Below, piece after piece: positions 42,646 through 54,692 of a stretch of DNA of 64,000 nt. The position numbers and the translations under genes were made by a program. This stretch comes from Hyalella azteca (Eukaryota > Arthropoda > Malacostraca > Amphipoda > Hyalellidae), in NCBI RefSeq assembly GCF_000764305.2, contig NW_025934691.1, positions 81,997 to 145,996 of the forward strand, written 5' to 3'. The notes below the pieces were generated by a model, which was not told where the DNA came from, searched no databases, and saw only the letters and a list, made by a program, of their open reading frames with translations. How positions within the stretch are numbered: the first letter of the stretch is position 1; each line of letters starts with the position of its first letter.

Positions 42646-43079
42646 TTATGCATGTCTTACCTGCTTTTGTTAGCATCTAATTCTCACACATCTTCCATTA
42701 TTCATTAGGTGATTGAAGAGCTTTACTTGGGGGCTTTTGATCAGGTACTTCTCACCCGAAGCTAGTACATATCAGCACAATAGAACAGACGTTTGATTAA
42801 TTAAAGAATTTTAGCTTTAATGCCGCCTAATACGGCAGCTTGCTGAGGTAATAAAGTTAGATATTTTTTGACCAGTAGATATGTACTGATGAAAATTATC
42901 GGGAAAAAATAAATTAAATCATTACAACTTGCTCAAAACGTAGAATAGAAGGAAGGATTGTTCTCCTACTGAATGCGGTAGGAAAAATGTAAAATAGTTG
43001 GTTACTATTTTGAATAGAAAAACACATGCACATATTCTTTAACAAATGATTAATCTCACTTCTAAACTCATTGGTTGTT
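42646..43079. other. 434-bp identical tract shared with 52,383-52,816
   Basis: I found no difference over the tract at constant offset 9,737. The 90 bp before it differ at about five positions, and the sequence after 43,080 differs repeatedly. B is clearly more diverged across the same stretch. Confidence 0.85.
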
Positions 43080-43821
43080 TTAACTACTTAAGCAGCCAAC
43101 AATATTATGCAGTATATATGCTAATAAAAAAGTTGCTAAATTCTAAAATCGATTTGGGAAAATGATAAATATTTTCGTGCTTTGCTCGTACTTCAATGAA
43201 CTTTTAGTCACAAAAAAGTCGACTCCACTATCCAGTGTTGACATCTTATGTATTAATTCGTGAACTCTCTTTGACCAATCATGATTATAAGTACACAGTT
43301 GAATAGTTATGTGTTAATGATGGAACAACGAGTCCAACAGAAGTGAACAAGCAATAAAAAGAAATGAACAATAATAAGAAAAGTGAACAAGGAAAATAAA
43401 ACTTTCAGTTTAGTGGTTGGAGCTCAACTGTCAAGATCGTTACGTTGAGGCTCCTATAACCGTTGAATTAGTACCCTAACATCAAATTTCGTAAAATTAT
43501 TGCTAGGATCAAGTATTTTCGATTCAATTTCTGAAATGGCTTATCGTGATATAGCAAAGGAAAAAAGAACCAACAAGGATAATATCAAAAAAATGCTATC
43601 AATATTCAAAATTCAATTTATCGCAATCGACTGCAAATCTTTTCGTTACTGCGTAGTCAAGGTCACTATATTAACAATGCAAGTAGAATGGCCGTTTAAA
43701 AATTAAATATAACAATGAAATAAAATGACCAAAATGCATTTTAGTAACTAAAATTAGGAATATAAATCCACTTCGCTCGAGAATGAACTTAAACGTACCA
43801 GACTTTTATTTAGTTAAGAAC

Positions 43822-43945
43822 AAGGATGGAGGAGGCCACGTTAGTTAACGGCGCGGGTGGAGGAGGCCAAGTTATTTAACGGCGTGAGTGGGGGGAGCTA
43901 CGTTAACTGGTGACGCGGGTGGAAGAGGCCGCGTTAACCTGTGAT
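43822..43945. repeat. Degenerate minisatellite at the B'/A' junction
   Basis: Two to three degenerate copies of GGAGGAGGCC plus ACGTTAGTTAACGGCG mark the point where B' gives way to A'. The same repeat, expanded, opens unit 1 at position 1. Confidence 0.85.
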
Positions 43946-44876
43946 GCTGTTATCACTCCATCTGATGCGGCAATTAGTGGCGCTAACAACGCTCCTATCA
44001 GTACTATCTCAGCCCTGCCAATCTTCCAGTGAAGTTCGGAGTGGAGTTCACTCTCTCTAATTGTTGTCCCACTCTAAGCGCATTCACACTCCCGCTAATG
44101 GCTTGGTGCACAATCACACTCAAAATGCAGTCACTCTATCACCCTATAGTGTGCCACATTTTTGCACTAAATGTAATCATGTTGCTGCACTCACGTATGA
44201 TCGCACTACCAATTTATGCATGGTCACTGCATTCACGACTCATACTCCGACTTACGTTTAATACTGAACAGCAGCCGATGTAAAATGTACGAGCACATAA
44301 ATTACTGCCATCGCTAAATGACGTGAAGCTTGTACCTAAATTTTGTTTATTTTATTACATTTATACTTCACTATTATGACTTTAGGAGAATGAAGAATGA
44401 TTTTGGAATAATTAACAATAATTAGTGTGATTATACTTTTTCAGTTGCTAATAAAATTGCTGAGCAATTCATGTATATATCTAATACCGTGTATTTAATT
44501 CGAAAATCATATAATTTAAACCCAGCGGCAGTGCTTTTGAGGTATCAAAAATTTGCTACTACAAATTCAAATTAATTCCGGACGTAAATTGATCTTAGTA
44601 TCCGACTGATAGCAAATATTTACCAGTAAGAATATAACTTCAAGATCTATAAGTTCGTTTTCACTGGCTGTTATACCACCAAATCTTTGAATTTAAACCA
44701 AAGAATTTCTCTGAATATCAAGCGTCAGTGTTGGTCGGTCTTCCAAAAATTTCGGAATGTAAACTGTGTCGTGTGCTGGATCGTCAGTTCGACCGCTCGC
44801 ACCCGCTGCCTTGTTTGCATTGGTGCCCGCGTCTTGCCAAGAATTCCGTTTAATTTAGACGCGTGATTGCAGCTCA

Positions 44877-45131
44877 ATGGAAGCTCCACACGCGAACATG
44901 CATGTGGACTTCGGCGTTCATTTTCAACGAATCCTTTCATGGGTTGCTTTGTGGTGCGACTTCGACGACGCAGTGCAAATGATTGCGACTGTGCAAACAG
45001 TTCAGGGGAGACACGTGTCCTGTGGTTTAATTGATATGCTGCAGGCATGGGCAGCCCCACCCTTCCTCGAGAATTATTCGACGGCACGAATTAGGCTGTT
45101 GTGTTTCTATGACGTGTGGAAAAGTTATTAA
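44877..45131 (+). CDS. Paralogue of the 84-codon frame at 1,479; coding doubtful
   Basis: ATG frame intact, about five replacements and two silent changes relative to unit 1, all in the last third. An opposite-strand frame (44,725-45,087) overlaps it in full. No domain recognised. Confidence 0.22.
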   Translation: MEAPHANMHVDFGVHFQRILSWVALWCDFDDAVQMIATVQTVQGRHVSCGLIDMLQAWAAPPFLENYSTARIRLLCFYDVWKSY

Positions 45132-45538
45132 TTGTTCGATTTTTTTAGGATCTAGCGCTCTAAACATTTATATATTTTTTGTTTGTACAATTGCCTGGGC
45201 TGCGTCGGGAAAAAGATCTGAATTTTCTAGGATACTTATTTAAACAGTGAAAGCTTTACGAGGACAAATGAATTGTGAAGTGCACTGAAGATCTGTTGAG
45301 CACACCGAGCTCCATGGATTGTTATTGAATTATTCTATTGGTTGGCTGTGCATAAATAAACATTGATCGAGTCGTGTGACGTGACTTGAATAGTTCTTCA
45401 TTGTTTATTCCTTTCGGGGAATATTCATAAACTCAGTTGAATGGAGTTTGGTGTCAATGCAATAAAATTTGGATGCAATATCGAAATTATTGATTTAGTA
45501 TGGATACTTTCTACGTGTTATATCTTGTCCTTCTTACC

Positions 45539-45575
45539 GGTGGCTGCTAAAGGGCAGGTCCCTTTAGCAGCCACC
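45539..45575. other. Perfect 16-bp hairpin private to A'
   Basis: Arms GGTGGCTGCTAAAGGG (45,539-45,554) and CCCTTTAGCAGCCACC (45,560-45,575) flank the loop CAGGT. A has only the left side (GGAGGCTGCTAAAAGG near 2,225) followed by unrelated sequence. Confidence 0.92.
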
Positions 45576-46019
45576 CTTTCCTTAGCCAGCGCTCGATTGT
45601 AGTTTATGCGAAAGTTCTTCACTCAAAAGTGACCATTAAAATCCCGAAATAATTAATTATATTTAAAGCGGTAATTCTATCTCCAGTTGTGGCAAGTATG
45701 TTGAAAAGAAAGCCTATATGAAGCACGCTGAAAATTTTATACGCAGGAATAATGTTATCAAATTATATTTATTAAATTATTAATTTTATTAAAATGTTAT
45801 TAATGGGCTACGGCTTTAAGTGTTCCACTACACGAGTGAGAAAAATATCCCCTTTTCATACTGAGTCTTACACATGATCTGTCAAGTGGAAGTGAAGGGC
45901 TACGAGCTTTCATACTAAAGAAGTTAGCATCTCACTGGACACTTACTCCACAGCTTAATGCATTCTACCGACGCCTCGACAGCAAGTGTTTCTACTCACT
46001 GCAACTGGATGTCCTTAGA

Positions 46020-46310
46020 ACCTGTGCTGTGCAGTGAATTGATGTGTGTTGGCTGTGCATTGAATTGATGTCACAACCGACACGTCACTTAACTACGCAC
46101 AACCGACTCGTCACTTAACTACACACAACCGACACGTCACTTAATTACGCACAACCGACACGTCACAATTGATGCGTGTTGGCTGAGCAGTGAATTGATG
46201 TGTGTTGGCTGTGTAGTAAATTTGTCTGTGTATGCTGTATAGTGAAATGATGCGCGTTGGCTGTGCAGTGAATTACTCTGTGTATGCTGTATAGCGATTT
46301 TTATTACCAG
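46020..46310. repeat. 29-bp minisatellite with an inverted middle section
   Basis: Outer units read GTGTTGGCTGTGCAGTGAAT. The middle part, about 46,070-46,165, repeats ACAACCGACACGTCACTTAA, which resembles the reverse complement of the outer unit. A (2,865-2,960) has only direct units. Confidence 0.75.
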
Positions 46311-46789
46311 TGGCAAAATCTCATCCATCAGATCACTATTTACCAGCCCATGCAATTTAAATACAATTTCAGAGTTTTCGCATTGCGGACGAAATGAGGC
46401 ATCTTCAAACGCATTTTAATTATACGTGTCTAAAGTATAAATTATTTAGATTATCCAAAATAATTATTTATTTGAACAATTCAGGTGACTTGCATGTTCA
46501 GTGTAAACGAGAATATATACAAGATAACTAAATTAGTGCACAGACCTAATACGATTTGCCCAATGCCTCCTTATCAATCTTTCCCTGGATCGAGAGTCGA
46601 TCCATCTAAAATATGTTTCTCGAATAAATCCCGAATGCAATGATACTGAATTATCATCTATGAAATGAAAACTAATGAAAACTTCGTAATGAAGTTTTCA
46701 CTTTATGGCTTTCTTTGTATTATGTACATGCAATTGGTCTGGCGCGTGGGATTGTTCATCCTTCGTACATAAATAACTTCGTATTATAT

Positions 46790-47060
46790 CCATAGGTAGA
46801 TCAACATGTTGTTCATCTTATATCCATAAAAAGTAGATCATCGTGTTGTTCATCTTATATCCATAAGTAGATCAGCGTGTTGTTCATCTTATATCCATAA
46901 GTAGATCAAGATCAACATGTTGTTCATTTTAAATCCATAAGTAGATCAACATGTTGTTCACCTGATATCCACAAAAAGTATACCAATATGTTGTTCATCT
47001 TATATCCTTATGTAGATCAACGTGTTGGTCATCTTATATCCATAAGAAGGTCAACATGTT
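46790..47060. repeat. About 34-bp tandem repeat, seven to eight copies
   Basis: The unit contains TAGATCAACATGTTGTTCAT and CTTATATCCATAAG. A has about one unit near 3,595-3,630. Confidence 0.92.
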
Positions 47061-47272
47061 TGATAACACTGCCCATGCTTACATCTAAGAGATTTTACGT
47101 CATCGATGAAGTTGCAAGCGATTTCACTGATCAAACGTACGGCTGAAGCTCTACCCTGTCTTCTCATGGTTTAGGGGCAAAATGAATTTTGAAGTTGGCC
47201 GCTCAACCCTCTATGACCGGCCTGACCTGATTCTCTCACGATTTACAATAAGGGAGAAAACAGTAAACTGTT

Positions 47273-47461
47273 AATAGGTGCACTCGGTTGCAGCTAGCTG
47301 GAGAGCAGTTCGCTGTCCTCGCTTAAGGAGGTGTTGTCGATAGTGCAAGTGATAACATTAATATCCAAAGGTCAGCCCCGGTGCTCAACATATCGAACGA
47401 GCCACAACTTAGAACACGGCCCATTCTACTGGAGCATGGAAATAAAATAATCAAGTTTACT
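47273..47461. other. Conserved block, counterpart of 3,841-4,027
   Basis: Nearly identical to A here. It borders the diverged 34-bp array on the left side and diverged AT-rich DNA on the right. Confidence 0.55.
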
Positions 47462-48250
47462 GTGCCACCACAAATATCAAACAATTAGGTTGTGGGAGAT
47501 GATTGGCATAAAAATAGCTAGTATTGTGGGATTTATGATGCTTTTTAAGTTTATGTTCCACATCAGCACAATTCGCAGCTTTTAGTTTGTCAGCCTGGAT
47601 GATGGATGGCAGGTTAATATAGAATTATATATTTCCTGGCAAGTGCTTTTGGGTTGATTAATTCCATTAGGTAGACCAATATTTGAAATAATCAATTAGA
47701 ATTTCATACTTGACGACAAGCCACTGGAAATATTGTGCAGCGATTTCCAAATGGTACGACAAGCACTCTGACCATCAGCGAGTCTGAGCTGAAGCCGTAG
47801 CCTTTTTGTCCGGAAAATTTTCATTGCTGATAAAATAGCTGATGAAAGTTTATTTGCACCTATACTTCGTAAAGTAATGGTCCAGGGCCTACTATTTCAA
47901 TTTTTATTACGATGGTAAATTGAAAGCAAAAATCATTTTTGGAGCTCAAACAATCGATTCACCTGGAAATTTAGTGTGATCTACACCAGATTATAGTGAG
48001 CATCGATTTTGATTCTATAAAAATTTGCTTATAAACAATATATGTTCATAAGGACCAATGATTAATTAATATGATTTTTTGACTTAACAAATATTCAATA
48101 TCTAAAAATATTTCCTAGTTTGCATTGAGTATTTTTATGCAGCAATAAAATAATTGAAAAATCACCGTGTTAATGAATATATATGCATAGTGTTAATACT
48201 ATGATATGAATGCATGCATGCTTCAGTGCGGTATATAAGCGTGACTTGCT

Positions 48251-48286
48251 TATATAATGGTGGCGTGCGCGCACAGCTTTTCAATT
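48251..48286 (+). promoter_or_regulatory. Candidate core promoter, counterpart of 5,416
   Basis: TATATAA at 48,251-48,257 and TCAATT at 48,281-48,286 place the box near -32 from the putative +1 A (48,283). The frame at 48,513 follows about 230 bp downstream. Confidence 0.4.
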
Positions 48287-48396
48287 CTTAGCGTGGTTTA
48301 CGCTAAGTTCATCTGAAAACGTCGTTAGCTGGGAGATTCCTCAGGAGCAAAGTGCTAGGCTCCTAGCAAAAGAGAGTATGTTGGAGAGCAGCACGT

Positions 48397-48432
48397 AATG
48401 AAGAGACACTTTGACCTCAGTGTCTCTTCATT
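48397..48432. other. Perfect 14-bp hairpin private to A'
   Basis: Arms AATGAAGAGACACT (48,397-48,410) and AGTGTCTCTTCATT (48,419-48,432) with loop TTGACCTC. A has only AATGAAGAGACGCC at this place. It lies in the putative 5' part of the transcript downstream of the TATA/initiator pair. Confidence 0.92.
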
Positions 48433-48512
48433 TAACTTTAACCTGACTTGGCCTCTAATGATATGCCAGTGACACGGTCACCGCTCATATATTAGCAGCA
48501 AACGCTTCAACG

Positions 48513-48731
48513 ATGCTTCGTTTACATGCGATTTTATTTCCGCAAGAAACTCGACCATTGAACTTGAAGAACATGACTTCGAAACGCCAGTTGCACTTGA
48601 AACTCGTTCCAAACTTCAGCCATGTTTGGGTAGATTGGGCTGTAAACTTTTACGGTGCTTGTGAAGTCATTACTGTGACATCGTCAGACCAAGTAAAGCC
48701 ATTATTGTTCTTGATAAGCAAGCTGCCCTAG
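48513..48731 (+). CDS. Paralogue of the 72-codon frame at 5,661; coding doubtful
   Basis: Intact, ends TAG where unit 1 ends TAA. Five replacements and one silent codon from its twin. No domain recognised. Confidence 0.25.
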   Translation: MLRLHAILFPQETRPLNLKNMTSKRQLHLKLVPNFSHVWVDWAVNFYGACEVITVTSSDQVKPLLFLISKLP

Positions 48732-51493
48732 GTTCCAATTCTAACGGCAAAAATCAATTTTACTTACATTTTCTTCAATTTTGTGTGCAATATTATAATT
48801 CTAACAATTTGGGATCTAGACTTTATTCAGGAGAAGCTGCATTGCTTTTTAATACGATATTCTGATTCAGATCATCTTTCGAATGGGTAAACTTAATTGG
48901 TGTTACAAACATCGCGCATTCGAAATAATTTTCTGGCCCCTTTCGGCGTTAGACCGTCTCGAACTATAGCGCAAAACGTAAACGTTGATTACGTTTACAT
49001 GTCATATCGTGCATTATTTCTTTTTTGAATGCCCTGCATAAAGTTAAGATCAAACTAATATCTTAGGAGGTGAATGAAAATCAAACGACATTTTCCTCAT
49101 TACTTCCTGGCCTCAACTTGATGTTGACCTGTTAACATTGGCATGTTCTCCTGCTCAGGGCGTTTAGTAGCGATTGTGGCTGCGCTCAGGACAATAAGAA
49201 GCCATAAGTTTTCCAGGGTTATTGCCTTTATCAGCCATGCGACTCGGCTCAATTGTTGCTCGCATTTCAATAGCTCCTGAATAAGTTGTACGATGACACG
49301 GTATCCTCGCATCGAGGGACAGGCAATGGCTGACTGCTGATCGAACGTCCAGCATTGTGTTGATGACTACAGGGCTTAACTTCTTGCTTGGTTGAATTAT
49401 TTGATTGACGTGTAATAATATATGTTTAGACGTATAATACATTGCCGACATAATGAGTAACGATTTCCCGTGCCTCCTCACCAGTTTGATCGATTGAGAT
49501 TAAGTGCGATTGAAAAATGCGTATTGTGGTCTTTATAATTACCTTGCAATTTTGATTGAAATTACTTCGTGAGAATAAAAGGAAAACCAAGCCAAAAGGA
49601 TAATTTTTCGAGACTTGGCTCTAAAAATAAATCAGGAGCAATTAAAGTTTCGTATACTTCCTTAAATAGAGCTTTTGAAGTTGTTGTCAAGATGAATCAT
49701 TGAATTTAGAAGTTACATCATTCATTTGCTTATTCCCAACAAAACATCTCAAAATGAATTACCACCCCGAGCTATCTCTTCCAAAGCAAGACGAATGTAA
49801 TCCCCTTTCTTAAGTTGGCCCCAACTCTTCAATACGTGCTGCTCGCTTTAACCATCTTCTATAGGAAGCAATGAGCTGCAAATGCGTGGCATTTATTACC
49901 CGAGGGAAGGATCTTGCTGAGCCATCCTACAAAGGAAGCAGCAGATTACGCTTCTCGCCTTCCAGCGCCTGAGCGCGAAGCAAATCCCGGCGGCGCTGAG
50001 GTCTCGCTGGATCATCCGAACCAGCGAACTCTGATGAAAATAGCGTACGAAACTCTTCCTAACTTCTACGTCCATGTACTTGAAAAAAATTTTCAGGGTT
50101 TTAATAAATGCAGCGCATAAATCCGACTTATAAGTAAAAAATTACCTCAGAATTTCGAGACCTAGCTGGATGGTTTCTTGTAAAAGGTTCGTGGCAGCCA
50201 AACCCCTTCTGAGAATTTCACAAGTTTTATGTGGCCACGCGCTTAGCGACTGGCAGTCGCAAAACTGAAGGAGATTACCGGAACGATTGCATGCAATTTA
50301 CTGGTGCTAATAAATGCGTGGGTGCGTGTATGTGATCTGAAAGGAGCGCATGAAACCGTAAAATATTGCTTCAGTAAACTGCAGTCACCCATATGACAGT
50401 GCCATCAGTGTGTGGCCGTATCAAGGGCTACAGACCGCCGAGATAGGTCGGTCTCTTTGGCACAAAGCTTTCGGGTGACAAACTTTAAATGATCCATTTT
50501 AGCAATGGCATAAAGCTCCTCAAGCATCGGCATCTGACTGCCTAACAGCAATCATACTTGAAAGTCAGAACGAAATCGCGAGATTGATTGAGCAGACTTG
50601 GCAGGAGGCCCGCAGTGTTATTGAATAAATTTGTTTGAACAAAGAGCTTCGAAGCAGAAAAATAACATTCATTGATTGATGGCGTGATGCGTATCGATAT
50701 TAGGAGTTTGTTTGAGCGACGAATGGAGTCTGCTAGCAAAGTAATTCTATATGGTTTACTATGCGACGACACATTTTCTACGTTGATTCAAAACTATAGT
50801 AGTAGGAAGCATGTGGATGTGTTGCAAGTTCAGCAGTTAACCGAGACAGAAATGTTCCTCCACTCAAATAATGCGAGTAACCAAATTCTAAGATATTCAT
50901 GCCTTGGGCAGGCTGAAAGGTTCTTGGGTGATTTGAGTGAACTTCGAATAATATTATTGTACAACTCAGCTGACATGGCAAATTGGAGTACTGTACATGC
51001 TGAAACTAATTTTTTCATTTTAATTGCGTGTTCATTTTTTTCATAATTTAATAGGTATTGCTTGAATTTTCAACAATTCTGTAATTGCTGTTTCAAGAAA
51101 ATTGAGGAAGTTGAGTATTCAACATAGAACTAAGGTTCTCAAACAACCTGTCTTTTATTAAAAAAAAAACTCGTTGGAAAAACGCAACTGCCTGAAACAA
51201 CCATCAACAAAAACATGAGCAATGGACCCAATATATTCATTGTACGCATCTAACTTAGAAATATCCATACGGATTACTGAATATTGATCGAATGAGATGA
51301 GAGACAACAGCGAAATAAATGAGAAATGACAGCGACAAATGAGAACAGCGAGAAATAAATAAATCAATCGAAAATTTAAATTTAGATCTCGGGCATTGGC
51401 AAGCGACCTGCGGTTGAACCAGCCTCCCTATGCGCTCAAGGTCGTGCCGGGGCCGCGGTAAGCGGACTCCGTCTTGCTTCAATTGGCAAATAT

Positions 51494-51574
51494 TTCCAGT
51501 GAAAATTTACAGACGCGGCAGCTTCTGATTTGGATTACCAGAAGCCGGGGCGACTCTAAATTTTGTTAGGGCAT
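51494..51574. mobile_element. Fold-back mini-element, copy in B''
   Basis: 81 bp, CCAGTGAAAATTTACAGACG at the left and TTTTGTTAGGG at the right, identical insertion point to B'. Absent in B. Confidence 0.8.
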
Positions 51575-51949
51575 CGGCGCGCTATAGGAGGCCAGCATGT
51601 GTCTTGCATTTGAGAGGGACTTTTATTTTGTAATAGTTTCAAATTATGTATGCTTTCTTAGTGGCCGATTATCTGTCATGTATAGAACAAGTAATATGCA
51701 ACCAATCGTTGATGATGATATTGATGACTGATTCATCATGTTCATTGACATGACATAATCTGTCATTAAAGTCATTGATTCATGCATTAGTAATGAGCAT
51801 ATGAATACGTTGACTATTTTTACGATAAATGTTCAATTTTTTTATGTCCGTTAATTTGGAGTCCTAGTTTCTATAGCAGTTTATAGTAAAGCCAAACCGT
51901 AAATTGACATAATATTTTTTCACTAAGAAGCTTGTAACACAAAGTTTGC

Positions 51950-52290
51950 ATGGCCGTAGCATGGTGGGCATGGATCATTCATAATGCAGCTTGACTGCTG
52001 CATGATCCTCTGATAGCTACTCCATATCTCTTTTATTACTGCTGCAGGAGGTTTTGAAGGCTGCTGCATGGCCATTTTCTGGCTGCTGCATGCTGTTTTG
52101 ACGGCCACAGGACGGCCATTTTCTGGCTGCTAAATGTTGTTGTATGGCTAGTGCATGGCCGTTTCACGGCTGTTGCACGATGCATTAATAACTACTGCAT
52201 GGCCATTTATGGCTGCTGCACGATGTTTTGAAGGTGCTTTATGGCTGCTACATAGTAATGCTTCGATGACTACTGTATGGCTGTTGTATG
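51950..52290. repeat. Minisatellite with ATGGC motifs, counterpart of 9,365
   Basis: About nine ATGGC pentamers with GCTGCTGCATGGCC and TTTATGGCTGCT contexts. Unit order differs from B and B'. Confidence 0.8.
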
Positions 52291-53823
52291 GCTGATCAAT
52301 ATTCCAGGAAGGCACTGAAGATCACTCAGGAGCGTCGGCAAACAACTTCAATGGAGCCACAGTGCCACACACTCTGACGATGTTATGCATGTCTTACCTG
52401 CTTTTGTTAGCATCTAATTCTCACACATCTTCCATTATTCATTAGGTGATTGAAGAGCTTTACTTGGGGGCTTTTGATCAGGTACTTCTCACCCGAAGCT
52501 AGTACATATCAGCACAATAGAACAGACGTTTGATTAATTAAAGAATTTTAGCTTTAATGCCGCCTAATACGGCAGCTTGCTGAGGTAATAAAGTTAGATA
52601 TTTTTTGACCAGTAGATATGTACTGATGAAAATTATCGGGAAAAAATAAATTAAATCATTACAACTTGCTCAAAACGTAGAATAGAAGGAAGGATTGTTC
52701 TCCTACTGAATGCGGTAGGAAAAATGTAAAATAGTTGGTTACTATTTTGAATAGAAAAACACATGCACATATTCTTTAACAAATGATTAATCTCACTTCT
52801 AAACTCATTGGTTGTTATAACTACTTAAGCAGCCAACAATATTATGCAGTATATATGCTAATAAAAGTGTTGCTAAATTCTAAAATCGATCTGTGAAAAT
52901 AGTTAATATTTTCGTGCTTTGCTCGTGGTTCAATGAGCTTTTAGTCACAAAAAAGTCGACTCCACTTGCCTGTGTTGACACTTAATGTATATTTACTTTG
53001 TGAACTTTACTTGACCAATCATGATTATAAGTACACAGTTGACTAGTTATGTGATAATGATGGAACAACGAGTCCAACAGAAGTGAACAAGCAATAAAAA
53101 GAAATGAACAATAATAAAAAAGGGAACATGGTAAATAAAACTCTCAGTTTAGTGGCTGGAGCTCAACTGTCAAGATCGTTACGTACGTTGAGGCTCCTAT
53201 AACCGTTGAATTCGTACCCTAACATCAAATAATTCGTAAAATTACTGCTAGGATCATGTATTTTCGATTCAATTTATGAAATGGCTTATCGTGATAAAGT
53301 AAAAGAAAAAATAACCAATTTCAGAAAAATTCTGTCAATATTCAAGATTCGATTTATTGCAATCGACCGTAAATCGCTTCGTAAATGAGAAGTCAAGGTC
53401 ACTTTATTAACAATGCAAGTGGAATAGCCGTTCAAAAATAATATATAATAATGAAATAAACTAGCTAAAATATATTTTAGTAACTAAATTAGGAATATAA
53501 ATCCACTTCGCTCGAGAATGAACCTAAATGTACAAGACTTATTTTGTTAAGAACACTGCGGCCATTTCGCTCGATAAATGCAGCAGGGAGTTTACGAGTG
53601 ACAGACGAGGCGTCGTGGTGCGGACGCTTATAATTATATTAATAATAACCATAATGCAGCCACAAAACTACCCTAAATGCGCTTATTCAGGGTAATTTCA
53701 TCCCCTTCTTCAGGGTAATTTCATCCCGTACATCATGAATACATAAGCTGGTCGTATAACAGTAGTTCATCCTTCTAACGATGAAGTCCTGCCGTTACAG
53801 GGATAATAGGGGAATATATCGGG

Positions 53824-54546
53824 TGGCTGATGGCAAGGCATTGAGTGGCCTCCGATGGTCAGCTCATTCGTCCGAGACGCAACCAAACATTAGGGACAGT
53901 CATATGCTCTCATAAATATAATATTATTTCATTATTTTATTATGTTATTACTAATATTGTAATTCATGTAACCGTTAAATCTTAAATTGAAACTTAATTT
54001 AGTAGCCAAAAGCTTGAGAGAAGAGCTACAAATTTATTCACCAAATTAGAATAGAAACGTTGAATCGAGAGGAAATATTGAAAGTTTTACTCCGCCGTCC
54101 TTATATTCTGAAGCCATAAAATTTGAGAAGTTTAGCTAAAAAGCCGCGTTTCGATACCAAAATTCCTTTAGAATCCATTGTTTAGTTATTATAATGTCAT
54201 TCTGTCAAATTCGCTCTGATTTACACAAATAATATGGAGTATATCACAACAAAAGCAATTCACTAGCACAGGTGATATTAGTTACTGAGTCAGGTTAATA
54301 ATGATTCTCCAGCCCCGTATAATTTATATGGGCGTAGAATGCAGCATAGAAAAAGTCAGCTTATAGTCGCATCAAGTTATTCAAGTGAGAAAAAATCTTT
54401 TATGGCAAGGTTGCCGCGTGCATGCATTGCTTTCTTAAAACAGCCATGATTTAGTAGGGGCGCTCTAGGCACCTCCATCAATTACCAAACATTCATTTGG
54501 ACACGGTCAACCCTGCGCACTGTACGACGCTCGTCTCAGCTGTACC
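53824..54546. other. 723-bp segment present only in unit 3
   Basis: Lies between GGGGAATATATCGGG and the 24-bp repeat array, where unit 1 instead has the 60-bp repeat. AT-rich centre, no frame of note, no terminal repeats that I can see. Either an insertion here or original sequence lost from unit 1. Confidence 0.7.
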
Positions 54547-54692
54547 ATGCAGACCCTACTTAACCGTTTAATGCAGACTATACTTAACCGTTTAATGCAG
54601 ACTCTACTTAACCGTTTAATGCAGACTCTACTTAACCGTTTAATGCAGACTCTACTTAACCGTTTGATGCAGACTCTACTAAACCGTTTAAG
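54547..54692. repeat. 24-bp tandem repeat, six copies
   Basis: The unit ATGCAGACTCTACTTAACCG plus TTTA keeps frame on both strands, giving repeated 8-residue peptides in each direction (54,547-54,759 + and 54,507-54,827 -). This is a property of the repeat. Confidence 0.93.

Larger units (their letters stand above)
40122..43821 (+). repeat. Block B' (partial unit 2)
   Basis: Paralogue of 7,106-11,218, joined on the left to D' and on the right to A'. It shares with B'' the fold-back insertion and two near-identical tracts. It ends in GACTTTTATTTAGTTAAGAAC, where A' minisatellite sequence begins. No gene recognised. Confidence 0.95.
43822..49975 (+). repeat. Block A' (unit 3)
   Basis: Collinear paralogue of 280-7,105. 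Private features are an expanded inverted minisatellite (46,020-46,310), a 34-bp array (46,790-47,060), hairpins at 45,539 and 48,397, and the absence of the 553-bp and fold-back segments of A. No recognised gene. The frame at 44,877-45,131 (84 codons) is the counterpart of 1,479-1,733. Confidence 0.95.
49976..53823 (+). repeat. Block B'' (unit 3)
   Basis: Collinear with 7,106-11,490 and contiguous with A' and C'. It shares the fold-back insertion and two near-identical tracts with B'. An internal deletion near 50,830 removes about 120 bp present in B and B', which lengthens an upstream frame to 124 codons (50,672-51,046); that length is accidental. The TATA box at the position of 11,239 is changed to GATAAATGC (about 53,573). 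Confidence 0.95.

Noticed and set aside
50672..51046. Longest open frame in the window (124 codons)
   Set aside because: Created by a B''-specific deletion of about 120 bp; B has stop codons in the same frame and B' a shorter frame.
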